Positions 1 to 9,980 of a stretch of DNA of 64,000 nucleotides are shown here, in pieces (the stretch's first letter is position 1; each line of letters begins with the position of its first letter). The position numbers were made by a program, and so were the translations under genes. The DNA is taken from contig JAJTUP010000054.1 of the NCBI GenBank assembly GCA_021399435.1, positions 310,001-374,000 on the forward strand, read 5' to 3'. The DNA comes from Diaporthe sp. PMI_573 (lineage: Eukaryota > Ascomycota > Sordariomycetes > Diaporthales > Diaporthaceae). The notes beneath the pieces were generated by a model, which saw only the letters and a list, made by a program, of their open reading frames with translations, had not been told where the DNA came from and ran no database searches.

Positions 1-431
1 CTACGGGAGACTGGTTGAATAACGAGGTTGGATATGCCCCGTGGATTTACGACGAGGAGTCTGCAAGCAAGCTTTGGAAGGCATCGAACGAGCTGGTAGG
101 CTTTGAGAGCGAGCGATAGGATCGGCCCTAGCACACTCGGTTCTTGGTCTACGTATCTGCCATGTATCCTTCCGGACCAAAACGCGGGAACAGAGCCAGT
201 AGCATTTATCTAGTTCTACCTTTAAATTTAGTTTTGGTGTTTCGGTACCTCTTGCTTTCTCCATATGCTGTAGCAGTCAGCATGTCTGTCTCGTTATTGG
301 CAGGGTCCACACATCTGTACTGCAAACATCCAGCACCGTGTACGTTCCCCATCTGCGGGATGCCTTTTTGGGGATATCCTGTATAAAGCTGCCTAATGGA
401 AAAAGTGTCACGGTGGTTCGTGGCAGGGGTA
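1..431. other. no recognisable gene
   Basis: Short overlapping open frames occur on both strands, but none has a recognisable motif or a convincing start. It lies downstream of the minus-strand Nudix gene and may include its 3' flank. Confidence 0.4.
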
Positions 432-934
432 TCACGTGCACTTCTTAAACAGCCCCGGTCGGTCTTTTTCCCCTGGTGTGTTTTGTTGCCAGATTTCTCC
501 GCCTTGCTGGCTGCCATCGACGGCGCCCTGGACGTAACATGCAAGGCGGGCGCAGATGTTGATCTCATGCTTTCGGAATTCAGCTAGTGTTTCCATGATT
601 TTAGCAGTCGGAATAGCAATTGCAATACTGATTTCGTCGACTTCCTTTTCCGTCTTGCCTGTAATAATCCAGTTGTCCAAAATCTTGGCTCCCGACTTGA
701 GTTTCCCAGTGCCGACGAACAGTTGGCTATGCTCGTTGGTAATGCCGGAGCTAGTGACCGCTGATATAGGCGGGATAGCCTTGGGATCGCACGAAAACTG
801 GACTGGCATCTCCTCCTTGGTTTCGCGGACTGCTGCCTGGGCGCCTCCCTCGCCAGCATCAACAAGTCCACCTGCTGGCCCCACCTCCCATCCTTCAGTC
901 GCCGGGCGAAACTGAATTTGCAGCGCAACACACT
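432..934 (-). CDS. Nudix hydrolase, ADP-sugar pyrophosphatase-like, 5' end missing
   Basis: The minus-strand frame contains a full Nudix box: G, five residues, E, seven residues, then RETKEE (GLVDAGEGGAQAAVRETKEE is the core). The stretch before it, QFRPATEGWEVGPAG, matches the usual approach to the box in ADP-ribose and ADP-sugar diphosphatases, which cleave nucleoside diphosphate sugars with Mg2+ held by the box glutamates. Downstream, SSGITNEHSQLF resembles the family's SPG-xx-E segment. A stop lies just upstream of the homologous part, and a GACAG acceptor ends at 935, so the first exon or exons are upstream and were not resolved. The C-terminus past residue 120 looks atypical and may be eroded. 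The family call is strong; whether the gene is functional is uncertain. Confidence 0.65.
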
Positions 935-1096
935 CTGTCAGCTACCACTATATCATTGGAGCGTTGGATGGCACCCAGAGAATCATATCACTTGCGTGAG
1001 TATTACACCATAGGTTCCTACTCAAAGTACCTTGGAGGCCTCACCTGATGGTTCTCGCCGCTTCCAGGCTTCCTTGTTTTTCGATTGGCTGCCGAG

Positions 1097-1105
1097 TATA
1101 TATAA
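1097..1105 (+). promoter_or_regulatory. TATA-box-like element
   Basis: TATATATAA sits about 215 bases before the ATG at 1321, followed by a pyrimidine-rich C/T/A stretch typical of fungal 5' untranslated regions. Inferred to drive the small secreted-protein candidate. Confidence 0.4.
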
Positions 1106-1320
1106 CAGCTCAACTTCCACTCACAAGGCACTTCTCACAATCTCTGTCCGCCACACGCTCTTACCTCCCCAAGATTCGAGTCCTACAATCTTTCTACCTG
1201 GTCAACCACACAGCCCGTCTTAGCCTCAGACAGCGCACCGACATCTGCGATTGCTTACCTTCTTGTTTGCAATTCATAGCATTCTAGAATTTGATTCGCA
1301 AAAGAACCACGCAACCAGTC

Positions 1321-1593
1321 ATGAGGATCGACTCTGTATTCGCAGCCTGCACCGCCGTCCAATTAGGCGTCTCGGCTGTTGCTATAACCGAGACGTCCAG
1401 CCATACATCATCGCTCGTCCCCGCATCACAAAATCAACAACATGATTTTGAGAACTTGCCCTACGGCGACCTTTGGAAGCGTAAGGACGGCGGCGGCGGC
1501 GGAGGTGAAAAGGGAGGAGGTAGATCGGGGATCACCGTCCTTAGAATAACCATGAGGCAGCAGTTAGACTTTGAGATCCAGCTGCCCGTCTAG
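1321..1593 (+). CDS. possible small secreted protein, glycine-rich, splice pattern unresolved
   Basis: The ATG at 1321 opens a frame beginning MRIDSVFAACTAVQLGVSAV, a short basic start plus hydrophobic core ending near AVA, which reads as a signal peptide. It runs into KRKDGGGGGG and a Gly-rich tail and stops at 1591-1593. In another frame, directly downstream (1571-1670), lies a Ser/Cys/Gly-rich stretch, so the real protein may splice from the Gly-rich part into the Ser-rich part. A TTAG at 1564-1567 could be the acceptor, but no donor that keeps the frame was found. No family was recognised. A TATA-like element and CT-rich leader upstream support a promoter here. Confidence 0.35.
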   Translation: MRIDSVFAACTAVQLGVSAVAITETSSHTSSLVPASQNQQHDFENLPYGDLWKRKDGGGGGGEKGGGRSGITVLRITMRQQLDFEIQLPV

Positions 1594-1893
1594 CTCAGGC
1601 AGCGGCAAGTCTTCTTGTGGTTCTAGTTCTGGAAGGTCATCATCTTCCCGGCAAAACAATGTCCTCCTTAAGGTTGTGGCGATGGTCATCAGAGGAAAGG
1701 TTTGCCTTCAGAGTTATGTCGAAACTTTCGGTTTTGAGATTATTGGAACATTTCCAGCACATATTACGTTTGACTGTCCATATTTTGGATTTATAACGCC
1801 GAGGTCATTACTTTCTCTGGCCAACGCGCTGTGGAATATCAAACCTATTGTGGGACGGAACATCGTGCAAGAGAAGGGGTTCTGCTTCTGACG

Positions 1894-3417
1894 GTGTCTC
1901 CTTCGTTACCGGCGGGCATCTCCGCGTCAAAATCGGCGTGTGGAGTGTTGTCATTGTTCTATGAGTCAACCGACAAATAGGAGATGGCGGGAAGATTAGA
2001 CACTGAGATGCTTGAGATTTCAATGTTTCTTGATTCTGCTCCCTATTTGACCCAGCTAAGCGTTATTCGACTCAAACAAGCCAAATAAACACCGAACAAA
2101 GCCATATATTTACTATTTCTGGTTTGGATGTGTACTTTCGAGAGATGTAGTACATTCTGCTCTGCGCCTACCAAAAAAGTACTGCACGATTGCTAGAATT
2201 CTATTATCTCATTACTAAAAACCACATCTGATTTCCGAAACTACAAATCACCTATAAAAAGCCGTCCTCCCGCCCAACTCTTAAACGCTCCTCGTAAGCG
2301 TGGACATTCCAAAATCTCCGTTTTCCACAATCAGCAAGTCTTTTATATGTTCTTTGACCGAGTAGACTGGACCTCCGATGGAGACAGGGCTAAACCTTTA
2401 TCGGTCTGTAACAGATGGGTAGGACACAGCAAGCAAGGTTTGGCGATTGGCGCACTAGTTTCGGTGGCAACCCTTTTGCACTAGCAGCACGATTCAGGTC
2501 TTCAGCAGAAGCCAAAGCCCAAAACTCTTTCCCTTCGTCTTTTGTTCGGCCTGTGCCGGAGGGGCTGACATGGGTATTCTGCAGCCAGGGATACTGGATT
2601 CTCAGAAACTTTCCCACGTCTTTTCGTCAAATGGCTGGCCTCTATATGGAAGATCGACCATATGTTGAATTTCAATGCCACGCACTGCATCATTTCGTAG
2701 CAAGTGCAATAGCCAGCCGTCTGCTTAGGTATATATACTTGGTGGCGACGAGGGGATCTCGTAAGTTTGGTGCCCACTGCTTCTCTCGTCGACCTGTGGC
2801 TGAGGGTTGTAGTTAACTACAATAGTGTCGTTCCCATAGCCAACTTGGCTAGCCGCCACCGGGCCAATTTCCTATGAAACTTTTAAAGAGACATGGCCGT
2901 ACCGTTCGTCTCATGTTCATTAACCCGCAAGCCCGGCCCCCGCCCTTTTTCTTAATCTGGGGAAACAGTCCCCTACTTAATCTCTAAGTCTTCTACTACC
3001 CATGGTCGGATATTATCGATATGTGGAGCCTCTCCTAAGCTCATAGAAATCTCAACTCTGACGACAAGCCTCCACGCAGAATCATCCGCCCCTCCCCCCT
3101 CCCGACCAAGGTTCTTACCAAAATCCACCAAAATCGCGATTTCTATTCGCAACACAGCAACTATACCTTGCCTCTGGGGAGTCCCTCTTTTGAATATTTT
3201 CGAACCCTCCTGCTTCTTTAAGGCCCGCGGTCACAGACCTACTGGAATTAACATCACACGACACGCCGCGATTCTCCATCCTCCATCCGTCCTGTCCGCC
3301 ACGAGGATCTGCCTACTAGATCTCGTCTAACTCCAAGAAGCCGCACATCAATAGCCTGTGGAGAAAAGACATCGAGTTGTATTGGGTTGGCCCTTCGAAG
3401 AGGCCAGCTGTAGGAGC
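1894..3417. other. mostly non-coding; two weak open frames
   Basis: A plus-strand frame of 133 codons (2415-2816) has no recognisable domain, and a competing 75-codon frame overlaps it on the minus strand. At 2973-3155 a minus-strand frame contains VVRVEISMSLGEAP, which resembles VIVRVEASISLGEV on the plus strand near 41.6 kb. Pyrimidine-rich sequence at 3240-3350 probably leads the gene starting at 3418. Confidence 0.35.
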
Positions 3418-4302
3418 ATGGAACATGAGTGGAAAGCAACGCACGATAGAGAGAACGGGTCATGTGTGACCAGCCACGACTCGAATCACGGCGCCGGACA
3501 GGAACCAAATGGCCAACCTATCCCTGACCTTCCCCATTGCCCCGCCGCTGCTGAGGTGTGCAGCCATCTGAGAACATCGTCATCACTTCGTCCTCCTCCT
3601 CCCGTTGGCACCGTTGACGATGAGCCTTTGAGGCCCGCCCAGCAGGAGAAGGATAGCGTGGGTGATGGCCTCGTTGCAAGGCAGTGGGGCTATGAAGGAC
3701 CTACGACTTCAACTCGCTCTAACACTCTATACTCTACTTGTTCTTTGGGTGCGGCAGATGACTTAAGAGTGATATACTATTCGGATAAAGGTCTCAGTGG
3801 GCCTTCGGGCATAGGCAGAGTGATTTCAGCACAGCAATACCTTGAGCCGGACCCTGACAGACAATCAAGGAGCTCTACCAGGATGATGCCTATAAATGGA
3901 AGGGCCGACGGATCCAGTCCAGCCGGGCCCATGGACAGATACCAAGGCCGAAGCCCCCCCTTGAACAACTCGTTCTCCCCTTCCTCGTATCCACCTGCCT
4001 CTCGTTTCCTCCCCCCTCCGTCAATGTGCGACGACCCCTTTAACCAGGCTGCCATTATGTTCCCGGGGCCAGGCGCAGTCGACGGAGGAGTCAGAGTTGT
4101 TTACATGGACCATGACCATGACCATGGCAACAGCCACGAAAATAATGGCCATGGTAATGACACCTACCGCATCGGTGATTCCGACAGCAGTAGCTGGACG
4201 AGACACACCCGCGTGTACGGCGGAGGTGGAGTGTGTCTGGCTTGTACTGCGGAACCTCCCACGCCGCTCAATTCTTGCCACAGCGAGCCGAAACCTACTT
4301 AG
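3418..4302 (+). CDS. hypothetical disordered protein, His/Asp-rich
   Basis: An uninterrupted frame with ATG at 3418 (MEHEWKATHDRENGS) encodes 294 residues. Starting upstream at the GTG at 3358 would add 20 residues, but the ATG is preferred. Composition is rich in Ser, Pro, Gly, Asp and His, with no predicted fold, signal peptide or membrane span. A distinctive part near residues 225-245 reads MDHDHDHGNSHENNGHGND, an alternating His/Asp patch that could bind metal. CT-rich sequence with short pyrimidine runs precedes the start. No family was recognised, so function is unknown. Length and lack of stops support a real gene, although low-complexity composition leaves some doubt. Confidence 0.5.
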   Translation: MEHEWKATHDRENGSCVTSHDSNHGAGQEPNGQPIPDLPHCPAAAEVCSHLRTSSSLRPPPPVGTVDDEPLRPAQQEKDSVGDGLVARQWGYEGPTTSTRSNTLYSTCSLGAADDLRVIYYSDKGLSGPSGIGRVISAQQYLEPDPDRQSRSSTRMMPINGRADGSSPAGPMDRYQGRSPPLNNSFSPSSYPPASRFLPPPSMCDDPFNQAAIMFPGPGAVDGGVRVVYMDHDHDHGNSHENNGHGNDTYRIGDSDSSSWTRHTRVYGGGGVCLACTAEPPTPLNSCHSEPKPT

Positions 4303-4568
4303 TACCTACCATGCCGGTTGTTAACAAAACCCGGCAATAGAAGCTACTAAGAGAGTTGCAGTATAATACATACAACACAATACTGTACCTTTGGGTACTT
4401 TAGAAATGCGCACAGCCATTTGCAAGTGTAAAGAACTCCACTGCCAAGAGGCCAGGACCATATCACCTATAATTATAGGCAGAAGAACCGCGGACAGCGG
4501 AGAGCAGAGTCAACCAACAATTCAATCAATCACACCCATTCATTCTGACACATCGTAGGGTACGATAG

Positions 4569-4889
4569 CCTGCAATCATTATCCATGGGATCTCCATTTC
4601 CAACATCGCCGTCCTCGTTGACGACGCGTTCAACGTCAATATCTCTCAATACTCCTACGTCATCGCCTGCTCCGACATTACCTTTCTCGACGGTGCCTGT
4701 CAAGGGGATCGAGTTGTTCCAGCCCTCATTGACGCTCTCGATCAGGGTGTCAAGGTGTGTAGCACCGAACGTGGCAAGACTCTCCGCCGAAGGAACAATA
4801 AGCCGAGTGATATCTTGAATGACTCGGGCCTCATTTCTGCTATGAATCTTCTGGCAGGTGGATTCGAAAATATCGTCGCGGAATATTGA
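4569..4889 (+). CDS. exon-like fragment of an unrecognised protein
   Basis: Between a TAG at 4566-4568 and the TGA at 4887-4889 lies a 106-codon open frame with no usable ATG. Its composition looks like a folded protein (segments NIAVLVDDAFNVNISQYSYV and DRVVPALIDALDQGVKVC). The GATAG just before it could be a splice acceptor, making this an internal or last exon. It may also be a pseudogene remnant. No family was assigned. Confidence 0.35.
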   Translation, partial: PAIIIHGISISNIAVLVDDAFNVNISQYSYVIACSDITFLDGACQGDRVVPALIDALDQGVKVCSTERGKTLRRRNNKPSDILNDSGLISAMNLLAGGFENIVAEY

Positions 4890-5134
4890 GTTATCGAGGA
4901 TTGTCTGCTGCCTTTCAAGGAGAGTCTTATAGTCTCGGCCATTTAGTTCGTCTTCGAGTAAAGAAGGTTGTGGAGCAGTTTTGCAGAGACAAAATCAATT
5001 AACGCGGAAGTGGAAAAGAGGAGTGGGGCAGAAATGATCTGAAGGCTGATGAACAGCAGAATGGCCAAGATTAACAGAAGATCGGGAGTGTCGCCACTGT
5101 AGGCGACGCAACAGTCTATTTCGCGCCATGGGTT

Positions 5135-5500
5135 ATGCAGAATCTACATCCTAAACTCGTCTGCGACTGTATTGCTGCAGAGTTTAATACTAATAGTTGG
5201 GGATCCCCCCGAACAGTAAATGAACTTCGACGCACGGCTGAGGTTATCACGCGGAAGTGGATATTCAGGTCGGAAGGTAATTCTGTGGCTGATACTGACA
5301 TTGATACTAGTTCTGATGAGTACAAACTTAAGGTTGTCGCTCTATTCTTTGGTGTCCATTTATTGCGAAAAGCTGTATTCTGGAAGAATATAGGGTGCCT
5401 TGGGCTTAGTGAAAATAACTTTGTTTCTTTCTATGGGAATACACCTTCCGCAGTTCGATGGCCCCGCCAGATTTCTAATCGAAAAGATTGTGTAAAGTAG
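5135..5500 (+). CDS. hypothetical small ORF
   Basis: A 121-codon frame from ATG 5135 (MQNLHPKLVCDC) to TAG 5498. It has a helical-looking N-terminal half (RRTAEVITRKWIF) and no recognised domain. It borders AT-rich sequence and may be a fragment of an older gene. Confidence 0.25.
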   Translation: MQNLHPKLVCDCIAAEFNTNSWGSPRTVNELRRTAEVITRKWIFRSEGNSVADTDIDTSSDEYKLKVVALFFGVHLLRKAVFWKNIGCLGLSENNFVSFYGNTPSAVRWPRQISNRKDCVK

Positions 5501-6625
5501 AAGGGGCAAGTAAAGAGACCAAGTAGCTTTACCCCTTTAATAAAGTAAATGAAGCTTTTTACCAGCACAAAGTTCTTTTTTTACCGACTCCGGACATATG
5601 GTTTTCGAAATTGAAGGACCTCGCTATGACGCATCTTCCGATAGGATTGGATGAGCGTGAGGTGTAGGGATTTAAGGAACTTTAAAATTAAACTGTTAAA
5701 TATCTACTTCTTCACTTTTAAGATAAGAATTTCTAAATTAAGAAACAAAGTAGTGGCTGATTGCCCGAAAACAGCAGACATGAATCAAGTTATTGTGCAA
5801 ATGATATTCAGAATCGTAAAGCTTGATTGCAGTACTGTATGTACATATCATAAATGAAGAAATTTATTTTTAATCCCGTGATGTGAATTCCTTATTCTGA
5901 GAAGGGGCAGATATGGCGTGATAGCCTCCGGGAAAGATCCGCTATGGGAGGCACACAACGAGGACAGCTGTCAGCGTGGGCTAACCCCAGCACGAAATAC
6001 CGCGATTTCAATCAAGCTTCCAAGTTTTGAATAATTCCTCACTGATAATCCCTAAGAAAGTTGGGACTAATTATAAGTATCCTTTTTTTTTTAAAAAAAA
6101 AAATAAAAAATTAGAAAAGACTAACTCTAAAAAGGAGCTTGATTTGCTTGACTTATAGTGTTAAAGCAGGTCTTCACGAATTTTGGGTTGTATTTCTGTT
6201 CTGCATGTATGCTCAGGGGCATAGGGAATTGCGATTCTGCTCTAGTTCCTTTTATCATATAAAGATCTTGCTTCCTTATTGTAGATGGAGAATCATTGTT
6301 TGATGTAAGTGCAGAGTGTGGGTAAGCCCTATAAGCTTGTATAAGGTTACGCGTTCCGAATATGTATCCCTGAGTCCTACCTCGTCCGAAGCATCGGAGA
6401 CTGTCATTCTTAAAACGATTTCTTTATATCTTAAAGTGGTGTACGCTTACAGCCCTCACTCAAATCCAGCCTCAGAGAATCCTATATAATGCAGTGAATG
6501 TACCATAAGTTCTCTAGGTAGCGACTCGTTTCCATCTCTCAATTATAATATAAACGCCTAGTATCATCTTAAGACACGTCGTGTTACAGAACAATTATAA
6601 ATCATTTCTTTCTCTATAGAGCAAC
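5501..6625. other. AT-rich gap
   Basis: Strongly AT-rich, with no credible coding frame. It includes a run of about ten T followed by ten A near 6080-6105 that could form a hairpin. The last 100 bases are the likely promoter and leader of the MADS-like gene. Confidence 0.5.
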
Positions 6626-6996
6626 ATGACTTTTCTATACCGTATTGAACAGGCTTTGAGAATTAAGCGTGAACGTGAGATGTTTCGAAAGCGGCTACGA
6701 ACGATTATGAAAAAGGTAGAAGGACTTCATACTCAATGTGGAGGGGAGGTGTTTCTTGCCATTCACAAGAATGGAAAGTTTTATGTGTTTTCCTCGAACC
6801 CAGAGAATAAAAGTTGGCCGCCGCCTCTGAGTGACATTGTTAGTCCAGACATCGCGTTGATTATCAACGTTTGGCGCTAATTGATTTTTAGATGCTCACA
6901 TATCCATTGCCAGAAATTCATCATCCAACTAAAACTGTTGGCGCCCAAGGAGAATGGGAAGAAGACGTTGATGAGGACAGCTCTGCCGATCATTAA
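6626..6996 (+). CDS. MADS-box-like (SRF-type) small protein, two exons
   Basis: Exon 1 is 6626-6838 and exon 2 is 6892-6996. The 53-nt intron has donor GTTAGT, a branch-like GCGCTAATTG and acceptor TTTTTAG, and joins in phase 0 to give 105 residues. Residues about 18-60 follow the MADS/SRF pattern: basic RKRLRTIMKK, then VEGLHTQCGGEVFLAI and a KNGKFYVFSS strand. Exon 2 adds YPLPEIHHPTK and a short acidic tail, the usual C-terminus of small fungal MADS-like proteins that keep only the DNA-binding and dimerisation core. Without splicing the protein stops at residue 84, before this tail. Upstream sequence is AT-rich; downstream is an HSF-domain fragment. Expected role is nuclear DNA binding, with targets unknown. 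Confidence 0.65.
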
Positions 6997-7189
6997 AAAT
7001 GCCTCTCTCATTACATTTACTCTGGAGGATTCACACGCAACTGGTTCACCTGGGGACAGGTATGCGGACGAGAGGCCGGCAAAAAAGACAATGCTTGCCT
7101 AGGTGCATGGGTGACGCCTCCTCAGCCTTGTAAAAGTGTTAGACATGCTGTCACGGATTCAAAGAGGGAAAGGAACGGCCTCAAAACTA

Positions 7190-7370
7190 TTTGCACCAGT
7201 TTCTAGCGCATTGTATAAATTTTCGTTCATCGTGCTCGACGAGGAGGAATTCGCGAAGAAGCTGATACCCGAGATGTTCAAGCACAACAACTACGCCTCG
7301 TTTGTCCGCCAGCTAAACATATACGGGTTTCGCAAGCGAGTCGGGCTGAGCTGGGCCAGGGAGCGGAAGA
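7190..7370 (+). pseudogene. truncated HSF-type DNA-binding domain
   Basis: Within a longer open frame (7136-7951) the stretch [19 protein letters not shown] followed by [19 protein letters not shown] is the recognition-helix half of a heat-shock-factor domain, with the normally invariant FVRQLN-YGF core. The first helix and the WS motif that should precede it are absent, and homology ends after KRVGLS. The rest of the open frame is antisense to the neighbouring Ulp1-like gene or unrelated. Read as a gene fragment truncated on both sides, though an upstream exon cannot be excluded. Confidence 0.6.
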
Positions 7371-7699
7371 GAGCGACCCGGCTCTGGCGGCGACAGTTAG
7401 TTACAGTCCTGTCTGACCACCTCGTCAATCTAGCCCGGCAGGAGGGGAGCTCCCTGCCGCTGCAGTGGGCCGACGTTCGCGCTTTTCACGGTGGGGACCA
7501 GTGCATGGGTCTGGTCACCTATTTCCCCGCTGCTCCACTTGCTGAGGTCCACGGTGCGTACATATTCGACGAAGATAAATTGGGGTTATTCACTCTTCCA
7601 GCCTCCATCGAGACCGATCCACATATGGCACGGAACAAATCGTTCTTGCCACCCGGCTCTCGTTCTCGCGTTCCTCCAACTTCCCGCAGCATCGAAGCT

Positions 7700-9670
7700 T
7701 CAAGTATTTTCGAGCTCTTTGATACCATGATCGAGGTCTTCGACGACTTTGCTTGTCTTAACGGCCATATCTTTCCTGAGTCCCTCGCATGCTTGTACCT
7801 GCTGTACATTTTCGTGTGCAAGACGAGCCATCTTACTTTCTCCCCAAAACTTCTCAATTTCAGTAATCTTTTCGACACAAGCTTGGTAGTCTTTCTCCTT
7901 CATTTCCAGCAGGGCTTTCTCCTTTGCGGTAGCTTCCATCAGGCCGCCTAGAAACATGTGGATAGAACGCAACACCCCAGTCTTCTTCACCTTTACGTCC
8001 TTCTTTGCCTGCTCTGTCAATGATATCTGCTTGCGGAGATCCTCTATGAAAGAATCTGGATTGATCGTCAAAGTTTCGGTACCAGTGCTAAAGGATGATA
8101 GCAGGCGTTGTACTATTTGTTTGTCGCCCAGGGTGACAGTAAGCGATTTGGTGTCATGGGACCAGGGAATGTTGTAACTCTGTCCTGCAGTTGCTCTCAG
8201 AAATGAGGCCATGGCGATTCTCCAAGGTGCGGGATCGAAAGTCTCTGGCAGATGTATTTTGAACCCATGGGACAGCCCGATGACGTAGACAGCACTCCAA
8301 AAGATAGCAATGCCAGAATTCTCACTTGATGCTCGTGGTCCACGGACCTCCGTGATGGGTCCCGTCAGGGTAGACGTCCCGTGAAATAGTGTCCCGATCT
8401 TCTCTGTGGCAGCCCTTGTGTGTTCCACAGCCGGCAGTGAATCCAAGAGCCTTACTCCATTGGAATCAAGCACAGCCAGGACCCAGTGGCCCAAAGAAGA
8501 ATCGGAAGGCTTGATGGGAACGGGAACTAGGGTGATTGGCTTAGTGGCACTTTTTGAGTTGGCACACTGGTGCCAGCTATAGTCGGAGTCAGGCACAGCT
8601 TTCCCACGGGAGTCTATAACTCTGACGGTACATGGGACCATATCGGCCAGTTTCTTGAAGGAATGACTGATGAGTTTGTCGTCCAGGAGATCATCCGCAT
8701 CAAGGTTGTTAAGGAATTCGTCGTCGACGTCACGCTCAGTCTCGACCTGCGAAACAGAGAGTCTCCCATCATGTAGAGGGCTGGTTGTTGAAGGTGACAG
8801 CGGTTGTTGGACAGGCTGTTGAGAGTAATGACTGAGTTTAGCCACCGTTTCTCCGTGTTCAACCGCCGCTCTTTTACTCGACAGAGCCAGCTGCTCGCCC
8901 GCCTTTCGTTTCTTTGGGTCCACATTTGCACCCTTGCTTCGGGTCCGATTAGCAATGGCGGGAGGGGTAGCGTTGTGCGCAACGGCTTTGGGTGTTTCAG
9001 GTATTTGAGGACGGGGCGGAGAACTTGCACCGCTTCCGCAACGTCCCTGTCGGCCCTTCCCTGCCCCTCGTCCCCTTCGTCCACCTCGTCCGCCTCGGAC
9101 CGCTCGTCCTCCACTACGCACAGACGTTGTGTCTTCAGGGGTACTTGGGGATGTGAGCTGATCAGCATTTTCCCCGGCGACGTGAATAGTGTTGTTCTCG
9201 CTTGTCTGCTCGACAAGCGAGCATTCATTTGTTCGCTCATCCGACGCAGCGATAGATTCCGTTGATGTTGGCAGCATTTCCAAAGATGTGTGCTCGCTGG
9301 AGTCAGGAGCAGTACTCTGGCTCGCAAATTGTGTGTTTATAAGATCGTCGAAGTCAGTATCTCTAAGCCAATCGCCAAAGCTGTCAAAGTTGTTGAGGTT
9401 CGCTATGTTGTCTTGGTGATCGGCTCCTTTTTCGGACGCGGATGTGGCCGGAGCCGCCGCCGGTCCCGCGGGCGGGTTGAAGACTTCGTTGGTTAGAGGT
9501 GAATAGGTCGTTGGAAGGTTAGAGGATAAGATTCCTTTTAAGTTGATATCTGGGTGATTTGCCCTAGACTCAAAAAGTTGAGGTTCTTGATCCGACCCCG
9601 ACTGGCTGATATCGTCCTGCGTTGAAACTAGGAATTGATCGAAGAAAAGGGATGGAGTTGAGGCTTCCAT
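7700..9670 (-). CDS. Ulp1/C48-like protein with Ser at the catalytic Cys position
   Basis: A single 656-codon frame starts at ATG 9670. Residues 1-190 are disordered and acidic. Residues about 190-215 are an RGG/AT-hook-like basic patch ([20 protein letters not shown]), followed by a likely nuclear signal (DPKKRK). Residues about 340-490 resemble the Ulp1 protease core: GHWVLAVLD gives the catalytic His near 392 and LLDSLP the Asp near 403. Where active enzymes have D-C-G, this protein reads ENSGIAIF, with Ser452 in place of Cys, and the oxyanion Gln is not evident. Residues about 560-656 form a predicted coiled coil. Related open frames are often multicopy near fungal transposons. Probably non-proteolytic, and possibly a SUMO or DNA binder. 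The domain call is an inference from short motifs. Confidence 0.55.
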   Translation of the reverse strand: MEASTPSLFFDQFLVSTQDDISQSGSDQEPQLFESRANHPDINLKGILSSNLPTTYSPLTNEVFNPPAGPAAAPATSASEKGADHQDNIANLNNFDSFGDWLRDTDFDDLINTQFASQSTAPDSSEHTSLEMLPTSTESIAASDERTNECSLVEQTSENNTIHVAGENADQLTSPSTPEDTTSVRSGGRAVRGGRGGRRGRGAGKGRQGRCGSGASSPPRPQIPETPKAVAHNATPPAIANRTRSKGANVDPKKRKAGEQLALSSKRAAVEHGETVAKLSHYSQQPVQQPLSPSTTSPLHDGRLSVSQVETERDVDDEFLNNLDADDLLDDKLISHSFKKLADMVPCTVRVIDSRGKAVPDSDYSWHQCANSKSATKPITLVPVPIKPSDSSLGHWVLAVLDSNGVRLLDSLPAVEHTRAATEKIGTLFHGTSTLTGPITEVRGPRASSENSGIAIFWSAVYVIGLSHGFKIHLPETFDPAPWRIAMASFLRATAGQSYNIPWSHDTKSLTVTLGDKQIVQRLLSSFSTGTETLTINPDSFIEDLRKQISLTEQAKKDVKVKKTGVLRSIHMFLGGLMEATAKEKALLEMKEKDYQACVEKITEIEKFWGESKMARLAHENVQQVQACEGLRKDMAVKTSKVVEDLDHGIKELENT

Positions 9671-9980
9671 TGAGCTGACAAGACTGGACTGTTAGCTCCC
9701 TCACCTCATAACTCGTCGGCCATTCAAACTTACTCTTCGCCCTGCTACATGTAGAAATGAAGCTGGTAGCAGACTGGCACCCGGCGGGAATTTGAGTGGT
9801 TCTTTGGGGAGAGATTGAATGGAATGGAAACGATGGGGTTTCCATCACGTACATATCACGTCTCTACTTCACTGTGTGTGGGCTTCCCTACCAACCTCCC
9901 TCCACCTTTCTAAGCCAAGAGAACAAGGAAAACATCAACACAGCAGCCCTCCCTGCCCACTCAGGTACAACCGATTGACT
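9671..9980. other. leader and promoter region of the Ulp1-like gene; no gene
   Basis: Contains the upstream region of the minus-strand gene at 7700-9670 and the left edge of the repeat block. No supported coding frame. Confidence 0.35.

Noticed and set aside
6839..6891. MADS-like protein ending at residue 84
   Set aside because: The stop lies inside a well-formed intron; splicing adds the expected C-terminal YPLP segment.
8804..9496. Long plus-strand open frames opposite the Ulp1-like gene
   Set aside because: Shadows created by the GC-rich, RGG-coding minus-strand sequence; no domain and worse composition.
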